A stretch of 64,000 bases of DNA from Prevotella sp. Rep29 (GTDB taxonomy: Bacteria; Bacteroidota; Bacteroidia; Bacteroidales; Bacteroidaceae), in contig NZ_CP047159.1 in NCBI RefSeq assembly GCF_019551475.1, forward strand, positions 1,178,001 through 1,242,000, read 5' to 3'. Below the pieces are notes generated by a model. That model was not told the origin of the DNA, ran no database searches, and worked only from the letters and a program-made list of their open reading frames with translations. Every line of letters begins with the position of its first letter. Positions within the stretch are counted from its first letter, which is position 1. Positions 37,241-45,706 of this stretch are shown here, piece after piece. Made by a program: the position numbers and the translations under genes.

Positions 37241-39062
37241 AACTGATAGGTTCGTTTGCTTGAATGGTTTGTGTTGCCCGGAGCGTGATAAACTTGGCGT
37301 CTGTGGGCGTGAAATAAACTTCCTGCATGATTGGGTTGTTACGAATGTTGGAGAATTCGCCCTTTGCAACAGTTCGCATGTTTTCTTTAGATGTACCCGC
37401 AAGAATTTCGTAATGCGAGATGATACCATGACTTGCAGGCAGGTAGAATAATGAACGCACGGTCTGCGCCTGTTCCAACTCAACGGTAAATTCATTTTCA
37501 GCCGTCAGTTTAATGGATTTTACAGGGAGAGAGGCATGTGATTGCTTTTCCTGTTCGTATGACAAAGTGCCATTGGGAGCATAATAGGCACCAGCTTCAT
37601 TGATACATAGCGGTCCTCTGCTTTCAAGAAAGCGCACCCGCAGTTGCTTGGCTTCAATGGTCTCGAAACGCACCAGTCGCTTATATCCGATGGTTGTCAG
37701 TTCCTCTTTTGCCCGCACCGGCTGCCATTGTGTTCCGGTTTTATACTCGATGGCGAAAGCGCTAACACGTTGTCCGAGTGGTATATATTCTTGAAGTTTC
37801 AGTCTGTTGACCTTCGTCGGTTTTTTGAAAGTGATTGTCAGGTCAGCAGTCGTAATACCGTCCTTTGTAGCCCAGTAAGTATCAAAATTGTCGTCAGTAA
37901 GGTTTTTCACGGTGAACTCCTTACCGCGGAAGCCGGAAGCCTTGATAGTCGCTTTTTTGAGCAAGTTGTCTTTCAGTTCGTTCTGCACTCGCCGGTAGAA
38001 GTTGACAGCATTGGCAGAGTCTGTCGGATGAATCCGTCCGTCTTTTGCTACTGGAAAGTTCACGAGGAACGTACCATTGTGTCCGACCGACCGATAATAC
38101 AAATCGGTCAGTTGGTCAACCGTTTTCACTTTGTCATCTTCCTTTTCGTGGTAAAACCATCCGGGTCTGATGCTCACATTGCATTCTGCTGCCACCCATG
38201 TGTCGCCGTCAGCATGTCCTTGTTGCAGTTCAGGATAGCGGTCATAGCCAGGATAGACTTCATTGATTCTCAGAAAAGACCAGTTCGTTGCAAAGGCATA
38301 TCCTTTCTCATTGCCTACCCAACGACAGCCGGGACCTCCGTCGCTGAAGATGACAGCTTCGGGCTGAAGTCGTTCAATTGTGCGGTGAGCACGCGGATAA
38401 TCATAAAAAGTCTTTCGGTCGATGATGCGATTCTCCCTTGCTCCGCCATAATATCCGTCACCGCCGTTAGCACCGTCGAACCATACCTCAAACACTTCGC
38501 CGTATTGCGTGAGCAGTTCTTCCAGTTGAGCGTGGAAATATTCACGATAGAGCGGTGTCCCGTAAAATGCCTGATGACGGTCCCACGGTGAGAGATAAAC
38601 ACCCATCCGCAGCCCATATTTCCGACAGGCAGCAGCCAGTTCGCCCACGATATCGCCCTTCCCATCTTTATAAGGAGTGTTACGGATGGAATAGTCCGTG
38701 TATTTTGTCGGCCACAGACAGAATCCGTCGTGGTGTTTTGCCGTGAGAATGATACCTTTCATACCTGCATCTTTGCAGGTCTTTGCCCATTGTTCGCAGT
38801 CGAGGTTTGATGGATTGAAAACACTCAACTCCGTATCTCCATAGCCCCATTCCCGGTCGCAGAACGTGTTCAGGCCAAAGTGAATGAAAGCGTAGAGTTC
38901 CATCTGTTGCCACTTTACCTGCTTCGGCTGTGGCAGCGGTGGGATAGGGGTTGGTGTCTGTGCATTCAGCCAACTGCAGCAGAGTGATAAACCGAATGCA
39001 ATGATGCAGATTCTGTGTGTCTGCATCATTGTTCTTATGTGGAAGCGTTTTTTTCTGTACAT
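37218..39062 (-). CDS. glycoside hydrolase family 29 alpha-L-fucosidase
   Basis: Protein of 614 residues from ATG 39062, which leaves a 16-base gap to GH92; MMQTHRICIIAFG at 39029 (603 residues) is an alternative that gives a compact signal peptide ending near LNAQ. The GH29 barrel shows FIHFGLNTFCDREWGYGD, TAKHHDGFCLWPT, and the nucleophile Asp in EVWFDGANGG. One or two F5/8-type C-terminal domains follow. The WFDGANG form resembles subfamily B enzymes acting on alpha-1,3/1,4-linked fucose, as in Lewis structures and core-modified N-glycans. It overlaps the next gene by 23 bases. Confidence 0.88.
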   Translation of the reverse strand: MYRKKRFHIRTMMQTHRICIIAFGLSLCCSWLNAQTPTPIPPLPQPKQVKWQQMELYAFIHFGLNTFCDREWGYGDTELSVFNPSNLDCEQWAKTCKDAGMKGIILTAKHHDGFCLWPTKYTDYSIRNTPYKDGKGDIVGELAAACRKYGLRMGVYLSPWDRHQAFYGTPLYREYFHAQLEELLTQYGEVFEVWFDGANGGDGYYGGARENRIIDRKTFYDYPRAHRTIERLQPEAVIFSDGGPGCRWVGNEKGYAFATNWSFLRINEVYPGYDRYPELQQGHADGDTWVAAECNVSIRPGWFYHEKEDDKVKTVDQLTDLYYRSVGHNGTFLVNFPVAKDGRIHPTDSANAVNFYRRVQNELKDNLLKKATIKASGFRGKEFTVKNLTDDNFDTYWATKDGITTADLTITFKKPTKVNRLKLQEYIPLGQRVSAFAIEYKTGTQWQPVRAKEELTTIGYKRLVRFETIEAKQLRVRFLESRGPLCINEAGAYYAPNGTLSYEQEKQSHASLPVKSIKLTAENEFTVELEQAQTVRSLFYLPASHGIISHYEILAGTSKENMRTVAKGEFSNIRNNPIMQEVYFTPTDAKFITLRATQTIQANEPISYEKIIIQ

Positions 39063-39078
39063 ATTATAATAAGGTGTT

Positions 39079-41355
39079 TCATTTTCTCTTTTTCGTGCCA
39101 ATCTCCTTGCTGAAAGAGTAGGGAGCATCTTCTGCCGATGTTCCTCTCTGGTAGTTGGGTTGCGCACTCATCTTGAACTCCAGCCGTCCGCCGTTGTTCA
39201 AGTCTTTATGCGTGAGATAGTTCTTGGTATATTCACTGCCGTTGAACGTCATTCTGTCAATAAATCGTTCAGCGGAACTGGTCTGGATGACTACTTCTTT
39301 TCCGTTTTCAAGATGCAGCGTTGCCTTTTTGAACAGCGGTGTGCCGAGTACATATTGGTCGGTAGCAGGACACACAGGATAGAACCCCAGTGCCGAGAAC
39401 ACATACCAAGCCGATGTCTGTCCGTTGTCCTCATCACCGCAATAGCCGTCGGGAGCAGCAGAATACATCCGGTTCATCACCTCGCGAATCCAGTATTGGG
39501 TCTTCCATGGCTGTCCGCTGAAGCCATAGAGATAAATCATGTGTTGGATTGGTTGGTTGCCATGTGCATAGTTTCCCATATTCATGATCTGCATTTCGCG
39601 TATTTCATGGATAGGGAAGCCATAATAACTGTCATCATAGATAGGCGGGAGATTGAATACGGAGTCGAGCATGTTGTTGAAATGCTCGCGTCCACCCATC
39701 AGCGTGATGAGTCCCTCGACATCGTGGAACACCGACCACGTGTAGTGCCATGCGTTTCCTTCCGTGAAGGCATCTCCCCATTTCAGGGGATTATACGGCG
39801 ATTGAAATGTGCCGTCTTGCTTCTTTCCACGCATGAGGCGGTGGTCTTTATCGAACAGATGTCGGTAATTCATCGCACGTTTGGCGTAGATATCAATCTC
39901 TTTCTTTGGTTTGCCGAGCGCCTTTCCCAGTTGATAGATACACCAGTCGTCGTAAGCATATTCCAATGTGCGGGCAGCACTCTCATTGATTTTTACGTCG
40001 CATGGCACGTAGCCCAGTTTGTTATAGAGTTCATAACCGACCCTTCCCGTGGATTTTACGTCGGGATGCACCGCATTGGCACCGTGCACGACAGCCTTCC
40101 ACAGTTCTTCAATGTCATAGTTTCGTCGTCCTTTCATGTAGGCATCAGCCACGATAGAGGCAGAATTGTTGCCCACCATGCAGTTCCGATGTCCCGGACT
40201 TGCCCATTCGGGAAGGAATCCGCTTTCCTGGTAGGTATTGACAAGTCCCTCTTGCATCTTCTCGTTCATTGATGGATACATAAGGTTGAGAAGTGGGAAC
40301 AGGCAACGGAACGTGTCCCAGAAGCCCGTGTCGGTGAACATATAGCCGGGACGCACCTGTCCGTTGTAGGGACTGTAATGCACAGGGTTTCCCTTCTCGT
40401 CAATCTCGTAGAAAGAGCGCGGGAAGAGTACCGAGCGATAGAGACAGCTGTAGAACGTGCGGAGTCTGTCGATGTCTGTATCTTCAATCTCTATCTTTCC
40501 GAGCACTTCGTTCCAACAGTCGCGCGCAGCGTTCTTCGTTCCTTCAAATCCACTTGTTGAAAGTTCTTTCAAGTTGCGCTCCGCCTGTTCATAGCTGATA
40601 AAAGATGATGCCACACAGACATTGATTTGCTCGCCTCGCCGTGTCTTCCATCCCACGATAGCGCCGGCATGGTCGCAGTCAATTTCCTTGCTGCCTTCAA
40701 GAATCAGGCTGTCTTTCACCACGGCAACATAATCAAACGGGCGTTCGAATACCATCACGAAATAGTTCTTGAAGTTGGCTGGAACGCCACCGCTGTTGCG
40801 GGTGGTATATCCGATAATCTTATTCTCGTCAGGGATGACTTTCACGTATGAGCCTTTGTCGAAAGCATCTACCACGAGTCGTGCCTCGTCCGTAGCGGGA
40901 TAAGTGAAACGCATGTGTGCTGCACGCATGGTGGGAGCCATTTCTGCCGTCACGTCATAGTCGGCAAGATAGACACTATAATAATAAGGTGTAGCTTTCT
41001 CGGCTTTGTGTGAGAACCAGCTGGCGCGTTTGTTCTCATCAAAAACCGTTCCGACGGTCGGCATCACCGCAAACTGTCCATAATCGTTAATCCACGGGCT
41101 GGGCTGGTGTGTTTGTTTCAGTCCTCGGATTTTGTCGGCACTGTATGTATATTGCCATCCGTCGCCCATCTTCCCCGTCTGCGGTACCCAGAAGTTCATG
41201 CCCCATGGCAGGGCGACGGCAGGGTAGGTGTTACCCGTAGAGAGTTCAAACTTCGACTGCGTGCCGACCAGTGTGCTGACGTAGTCAACTGGTTGTTGTG
41301 CTGTCATTTGTAATGTGAATATGGCAGCGAAAATGGAAAGAAAAGCTCTTCTCAT
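39079..41355 (-). CDS. glycoside hydrolase family 92 alpha-mannosidase
   Basis: Protein of 758 residues with signal peptide MRRAFLSIFAAIFTLQMTAQ. It opens VDYVSTLVGTQSKFELSTGNTYP and carries the GH92 barrel motifs SGFLPEWASPGHRNCMVG, GNQPIQHMIYLYGFSGQPWKT and the late DEDNGQTSAWYVFSALGFYP. GH92 enzymes are calcium-dependent inverting exo-alpha-mannosidases. Members trim alpha-1,2, 1,3, 1,4 or 1,6 mannose, largely from N-glycans. It is the first gene of the operon, about 65 bases downstream of a good promoter. Confidence 0.92.
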   Translation of the reverse strand: MRRAFLSIFAAIFTLQMTAQQPVDYVSTLVGTQSKFELSTGNTYPAVALPWGMNFWVPQTGKMGDGWQYTYSADKIRGLKQTHQPSPWINDYGQFAVMPTVGTVFDENKRASWFSHKAEKATPYYYSVYLADYDVTAEMAPTMRAAHMRFTYPATDEARLVVDAFDKGSYVKVIPDENKIIGYTTRNSGGVPANFKNYFVMVFERPFDYVAVVKDSLILEGSKEIDCDHAGAIVGWKTRRGEQINVCVASSFISYEQAERNLKELSTSGFEGTKNAARDCWNEVLGKIEIEDTDIDRLRTFYSCLYRSVLFPRSFYEIDEKGNPVHYSPYNGQVRPGYMFTDTGFWDTFRCLFPLLNLMYPSMNEKMQEGLVNTYQESGFLPEWASPGHRNCMVGNNSASIVADAYMKGRRNYDIEELWKAVVHGANAVHPDVKSTGRVGYELYNKLGYVPCDVKINESAARTLEYAYDDWCIYQLGKALGKPKKEIDIYAKRAMNYRHLFDKDHRLMRGKKQDGTFQSPYNPLKWGDAFTEGNAWHYTWSVFHDVEGLITLMGGREHFNNMLDSVFNLPPIYDDSYYGFPIHEIREMQIMNMGNYAHGNQPIQHMIYLYGFSGQPWKTQYWIREVMNRMYSAAPDGYCGDEDNGQTSAWYVFSALGFYPVCPATDQYVLGTPLFKKATLHLENGKEVVIQTSSAERFIDRMTFNGSEYTKNYLTHKDLNNGGRLEFKMSAQPNYQRGTSAEDAPYSFSKEIGTKKRK

Positions 41356-41410
41356 AATATAATGAAATTGTTGTTACCTATATATATTAAAATGTGTATC
41401 TCAGAATACG

Positions 41411-41495
41411 CTTATCTTCTGCAAAGATAGTGCAAGTCGAATACAATCAAATTTGTTTGAAATTGCTGAAATGCCGCTTATCTTCTGCAAAGATA
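41411..41495 (-). promoter_or_regulatory. duplicated promoter region of the GH92-GH3 operon
   Basis: A leftward TATCTTTG (complement of 41422-41429) with TTTG (complement of 41448-41451) at 18-base spacing forms the main promoter. The string CTTATCTTCTGCAAAGATA at 41411-41429 recurs at 41477-41495, giving a second -7 box without a clear -33. The rest of the gap to the ATPase gene (41496-41715) is AT-rich with nothing recognised. Confidence 0.65.
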
Positions 41496-41715
41496 CATTT
41501 TTTTTGTCACTTTCTCATGTATAACAGCCGTTAATTTAGTTTAGAAGTATAAAAATAAGTTAGAAAAATATAGAAGAAAGCAGCTTTCTTCAAATAATAA
41601 AAAAACGAAACAGATAGCAGACATTCTCTCCAAGTTCCCTATGTGACAAATTTCGTGTTAATAATACTATAACATTATGATGTATCTATAATTGAAACCA
41701 TCTTTAATTGCATTC

Positions 41716-42909
41716 TTAATACAACATTCCAAAAAGCCATAATGGAATTTTGTTATCATGACCAATATCTATATTATCACTGACAACATAACTGTTTTCT
41801 ATGCCTTTTATTTGAGTAAAGCCTTTGTTTTTTCCTCCAACTTCAAAAAGCCAACGACCATCCACCATCAAATCTCCTTTACTTGGCATGGAAAGTTGAT
41901 GGCTGACTGCAAGTTGGGATGCAAAGTATGTCTCACGCATAGTTCCCGCTTCAGTATGAGGTGTCAGACAATACATCAAATTTGTGTTATAGAATAGTAT
42001 CTTTTCAGGCTTTGTCAAACTATTCATTCCTTTGTCTGTAGCATAGAGCCGACGTATCAAAGCGGCTTTGTCCATCAGATTGAGAAGTTTCAAAACATTG
42101 TTACGAGAAGCTTGTAGTGCTACGCAAAGATTGGAGATATTCAATGTGTAGGGTGAACTTTCTGCAAGAATGGCAAGTAGCTGTTTGGTTTTGTAGATAG
42201 AATCATATTCAATGTTGCTGACAGAAGGAATTTCGCTGCTTATAATCGTATCTATCACTTGTTGCAGTCGGTCTGTAAAGCCATCTCCCTCCTCACGATA
42301 GAAAGGATAATAACCAGACTCCAGATATTTCTCGAAGTGTTGTAGTATTCTCACTTTCGATGTTATTTGTGATGCTTGTATAAAATGATCATGCAGGACA
42401 GTTTCCAACGGAAGTACTGGCAAATTGGTGATCTGCTCCAATTGTAGGTATTCTCTGAAAGACAATCCTTCCATTGTGTACTGTCTGTGACGGCGCGATA
42501 AGTCACCCATTAACGATTCTTCCAGTTTCAGCATGGAAGAGCCTGTTAGCACAATATGCAATTGTGGATAGGCATCATATATATTTTTTATTTCTTGTTG
42601 CCATCCCTTGTATTTATGAACCTCATCAAGAAATAGGTGAGTTCCCCCATGGGTATAATGATACTCAGCCAAGTCTAATATAGAGTGATTGACAAACCAG
42701 ATATGGTCAAGTGTCGCATACAATGCTTTTTGCTTTTCAGGGAATGTGCGTAATATATGTTGAAGAAGCATCGTTGTTTTGCCCACTCCTTTGGCTCCTT
42801 TGATTACAATCAGCTTGTTGTCCCAATTTATTTTTTCATACAGATATCTGGTGAATTCCAAATTTGTCTCTGCCAATAATCGGCCATAGGTTTTATATAA
42901 TCTGTCCAT
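41716..42909 (-). CDS. AAA family ATPase (AAA_14/DUF4143 type)
   Basis: Protein of 397 residues with Walker A GAKGVGKTT (about 39-47), Walker B HLFLDEVHK (about 91-99) and sensor LTGSSMLKLE. The C-terminal part has a winged-helix-like region (LNISNLCVALQASRNNVLKLLNLMDKA) and a nuclease-like end (KGDLMVDGRWLFEVGGKNKGFTQIKGIEN). These orphan ATPases are abundant in Bacteroidota and archaea. Their role is unknown, with defence, toxin-antitoxin and regulatory ideas untested. It has its own promoter and repeats upstream and interrupts the glycan region. Confidence 0.85.
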   Translation of the reverse strand: MDRLYKTYGRLLAETNLEFTRYLYEKINWDNKLIVIKGAKGVGKTTMLLQHILRTFPEKQKALYATLDHIWFVNHSILDLAEYHYTHGGTHLFLDEVHKYKGWQQEIKNIYDAYPQLHIVLTGSSMLKLEESLMGDLSRRHRQYTMEGLSFREYLQLEQITNLPVLPLETVLHDHFIQASQITSKVRILQHFEKYLESGYYPFYREEGDGFTDRLQQVIDTIISSEIPSVSNIEYDSIYKTKQLLAILAESSPYTLNISNLCVALQASRNNVLKLLNLMDKAALIRRLYATDKGMNSLTKPEKILFYNTNLMYCLTPHTEAGTMRETYFASQLAVSHQLSMPSKGDLMVDGRWLFEVGGKNKGFTQIKGIENSYVVSDNIDIGHDNKIPLWLFGMLY

Positions 42910-42933
42910 TTGCTGAAATAATTAAAACTGTCG

Positions 42934-42965
42934 CAAAGTTAGAAATTTTACTTTGAAAAAGCAAA
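42934..42965 (-). promoter_or_regulatory. promoter of the AAA ATPase gene
   Basis: Read leftward: TTTG (complement of 42962-42965), 20 bases, TAACTTTG (complement of 42934-42941), 25 bases before the start codon. Confidence 0.7.
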
Positions 42966-42980
42966 GAATAACTCGAAAAT

Positions 42981-43065
42981 TAACTTTGTAAAGTGAAAAA
43001 TGGGTATTTAAATTAACTTTATAAAGTGAAAAATGGGTATTTAAATTAACTTTGTAAAGTGAAAA
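42981..43065. repeat. 33-base direct repeats upstream of the ATPase promoter
   Basis: Two full and one partial unit start at 42981, 43014 and 43047. Each begins TAACTTTG/ATAAAGTGAAAA, which contains the small inverted repeat ACTTT-AAAGT and a rightward -7-like box, and continues ATGGGTATTTAAAT. They sit 16 bases upstream of the leftward -33, a position suitable for operator sites. Confidence 0.8.
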
Positions 43066-43130
43066 TTACCTTAGCGAACACACAAAAAGGAAATTGAAAA
43101 GTAAGAATGAGTTTATAATGTACAGGTATC

Positions 43131-43169
43131 GAAAAGCGGGATATACCCATTCGGCATATTCCGCTTTTC
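43131..43169 (-). terminator. hairpin after the secreted protein gene, candidate terminator
   Basis: A 14-base-pair stem (GAAAAGCGGGATAT with ATATTCCGCTTTTC, one wobble) and an 11-base loop, 41 bases past the stop of the gene at 43210. It would end the SusC-SusD transcript. Confidence 0.6.
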
Positions 43170-43209
43170 ATATTTGTAGGAGAGTTTTATTAAGATAAGC
43201 ATTTTTCTG

Positions 43210-43869
43210 TTAGTTGATAATCGATTGTAATAGTTCATTGACTTCTGCAGGATTACTAAAATCAACTTTTAAGTCGTTGATGCTCTTTTCAATTCTTTCT
43301 CTCTTGTCTGGAAAGAGTTTAAGCAATGACTTTTTGTCTTTGAAAAGTTTTGTTTTTTTTCCAATAGTTAAATGGTAAGTGTGGCGTGGGATATATTCCC
43401 ATGCTTCGATGTTGCTATAGCGCCCTTCTTGAGGAACATGTCCCATGCTTTGTAAGTCAATGGTCTCAATGCCATTGGCTTGAGTTTTGATGCCCATTCC
43501 TCGATTCATTTTCCCACGATTGGCTGCTGAAAGTTTATAGTCAACTTTCAGTTCGTATGATGGGCTTTTATAATATACTTCCAGAAAACGATTCTGGTAT
43601 GGAATCATTTTGTGGTTTCCAAGAAAAATAGTATCAATGGTAGCAATATCTACCAGTTCCAAGTTTAAATTAAATTGATCTAAGAACTCCATTCTTTGTT
43701 TCTCACAGTTATAATCAAAACGTTCACGCAGAGGCAAACCGTCTTTTACTGTGGCTATGCTCCATATTTCTTTACCAATGAGATATGGACTTTTGATGAC
43801 ATTCGATTGTGCAAAGACAGACATTTGTGTCATCAGTAATAAAAACAAAATATATTTAGAGTTTTTCAT
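43210..43869 (-). CDS. secreted protein of unknown function downstream of SusD
   Basis: Protein of 219 residues from ATG 43869 (MKNSKYILFLLLMTQMSVFAQ, a clear signal peptide). No family was recognised. The mature part is rich in beta-type segments (YLIGKEIWSIATVKDGLPLR, RFLEVYYKSPSYELKVDYKL, IEAWEYIPRHTYHLTIGKK) and ends in a charged helical stretch KLFPDKRERIEKSINDLKVD. The MEFLDQFNLNLELV segment suggests an amphipathic helix. It has no cysteine beyond residue 60 and no lipobox. It follows SusD in the same direction, so a periplasmic accessory or enzyme for the imported substrate is possible. A hairpin between them may lower its expression. Confidence 0.6.
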   Translation of the reverse strand: MKNSKYILFLLLMTQMSVFAQSNVIKSPYLIGKEIWSIATVKDGLPLRERFDYNCEKQRMEFLDQFNLNLELVDIATIDTIFLGNHKMIPYQNRFLEVYYKSPSYELKVDYKLSAANRGKMNRGMGIKTQANGIETIDLQSMGHVPQEGRYSNIEAWEYIPRHTYHLTIGKKTKLFKDKKSLLKLFPDKRERIEKSINDLKVDFSNPAEVNELLQSIIN

Positions 43870-43883
43870 GACTGTATTGTTAA

Positions 43884-43917
43884 AACGTGGCTGCAACACA
43901 AAGGTTACAGCCACGTT
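43884..43917 (-). terminator. partial terminator between SusD and the secreted protein
   Basis: A 10-base-pair stem AACGTGGCTG / CAGCCACGTT with a 14-base loop. In the direction of transcription it is followed by TTTTAAC. It is likely an attenuating terminator that lowers downstream expression relative to susC and susD. Confidence 0.65.
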
Positions 43918-43960
43918 ACATTTAATCATTTATTGGATTTTGCCCAACTTACTAATATAA

Positions 43961-45673
43961 TTAATAAGGAAGGTTTACCACAGTGTACCATTTACCAGCA
44001 GGCTTAGCCCAGAACAAAGCATTGTTCCACTCTCTCGATTGGTTAGAAAGGCGGCTGATAGCCTCATTCATGTTTTCAAGATTGTTTGTTGTCTCACTTG
44101 AAGGATAGACGATGCGATCCATCGGAAGTGGAATAACAAAGTTGGCGTCGCCAGAGAAGTCACGGAACTCAAGTTTCGGGAAACCTGTACGGCGGACATC
44201 AGCATACGCCTGCTCCTGATGCAGCATTGAGAAGTGCAGCCAGCGCTGTTCGCAAATAGTCTCAAGCTTGTCATTTGCATTGGTCCACAGGTTTTCGATG
44301 TAAGAAGTTGCATCGGGCTGATCTACGGCAGTACGGAACACCGACTTGGCGTTTTCTGCATAGTAGAGGTCAACAGATGCCTGTACGCCCTGCTTGAAAT
44401 AGTTCTCTGCAGATCCGCTGATGATGCCACGCTGAGCAGCTTCTGCAAGTGTCAGCAACATTTCTGCCTTGGTCATGATAGGATGCATGAAGTAAGCATT
44501 GTTGATGAATGTTGCAGAGTCAACAGTTGCGTAATAGCGATAGGTAGCTTCTTTGAGCCATCCGTTGTAATACTGATCGTTGAATGTCTGGTGATAGTCA
44601 AAGATGTGAACCGTACCATTGTCAGATGCGTCAAACATTACAGCTGCGCGTGGGTCTGCACCGTCAACATGTATGTTGCTATTATGGTTCATGGTTGCAC
44701 CTTCTGGAAGGTTCAGGATTTCTGCCATCTTATATGACAGACGTGAAAACTGGCGAGTCCACTCGTTCCAGCCACCGCCCCAGTTCATACCATTACCATC
44801 GTTGTAGCAGAATGCTACGATAGACGGATCAGCAAAACCAGTTACGCAGTCCTGAGCATCAGCAGCAACATTGCTGGCAATCTCTTTCAGTACAGACTGT
44901 CCTGTAGATGTCAGAGAGCCTTGTGTTGATACGCGGAGAGCCATGCGGGCACGGAGACCGATAGCATAAGAAGCCCACTTAGAAACATCACCGGCAAAAA
45001 GCATATCCTGACCAGCGAATGTTGAAGGAGCAGTAGCATTCTTAATGCGACTGTAAATAGTACCCAGACCTTCGTATGTCTGATCAACTCCGTTCACGTC
45101 TGTGATGGTTGCACCGTTTAGCATCAACTCATAAAGCGTTTTTGCATCGTCGTAAGATGCTTTACTATCGGCGATATTTGCTGATACTTGGATGTTACAT
45201 GCATTGATGAAAGGAATGTCGCCCCAAAGGTCGATAGCCTTTTGTACCTGATCATAAATCCATACCGTAGCACAGTCCATGTAAAGCTGGTTGTCCGCTT
45301 TTTCGTCTGCAGAGAGGTTGTTGAATGTGTGGCGCATCAGTTTGTACTGGGCAAGGTCTTCATAGAAGTTTGACCAACGGTCGTTTCCGTAGCTAATGTA
45401 ACTGCCAGTACCTTCGTAGTCAGCATCATTTGTAAAGTGACTAGATACTTGTGCATATACACCAATTTGTGGGAGTTCGAATGTACACAATCCCCAATAG
45501 GTGTGCATGCCGTAAGTACGACCTGTCCATACAACTCCAGTAAACAACTTATCGCAAGATACAGATGTCGTCTTTGAAGGATTGTTGTATTTTGATGTAT
45601 AGTCATCATCAGCGCATGATGTGATAGACATGGCTACTACAACACCTATTACGAAAAATAATATTTTTTTCAT
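43961..45673 (-). CDS. SusD/RagB-like outer membrane lipoprotein
   Basis: Protein of 570 residues with a lipoprotein signal (MKKILFFVIGVVVAMSITSC, lipobox Cys at 20) followed by DDD, an export-type acidic stretch. The helical TPR core shows LSADEKADNQLYMDCATVWIYDQ and DLWGDIPFINA, which resembles the nutrient-binding SusD-like_2 group rather than classical SusD. It ends NNALFWAKPAGKWYTVVNLPY. SusD-like proteins close the SusC barrel on the cell surface and capture ligand. The gene starts 33 bases after susC. The ligand is not predictable, although neighbouring enzymes point to glycans. Confidence 0.9.
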   Translation of the reverse strand: MKKILFFVIGVVVAMSITSCADDDYTSKYNNPSKTTSVSCDKLFTGVVWTGRTYGMHTYWGLCTFELPQIGVYAQVSSHFTNDADYEGTGSYISYGNDRWSNFYEDLAQYKLMRHTFNNLSADEKADNQLYMDCATVWIYDQVQKAIDLWGDIPFINACNIQVSANIADSKASYDDAKTLYELMLNGATITDVNGVDQTYEGLGTIYSRIKNATAPSTFAGQDMLFAGDVSKWASYAIGLRARMALRVSTQGSLTSTGQSVLKEIASNVAADAQDCVTGFADPSIVAFCYNDGNGMNWGGGWNEWTRQFSRLSYKMAEILNLPEGATMNHNSNIHVDGADPRAAVMFDASDNGTVHIFDYHQTFNDQYYNGWLKEATYRYYATVDSATFINNAYFMHPIMTKAEMLLTLAEAAQRGIISGSAENYFKQGVQASVDLYYAENAKSVFRTAVDQPDATSYIENLWTNANDKLETICEQRWLHFSMLHQEQAYADVRRTGFPKLEFRDFSGDANFVIPLPMDRIVYPSSETTNNLENMNEAISRLSNQSREWNNALFWAKPAGKWYTVVNLPY

Positions 45674-45706
45674 AGTTGTATCAATTATATTAATTAATGA
45701 TTATAA

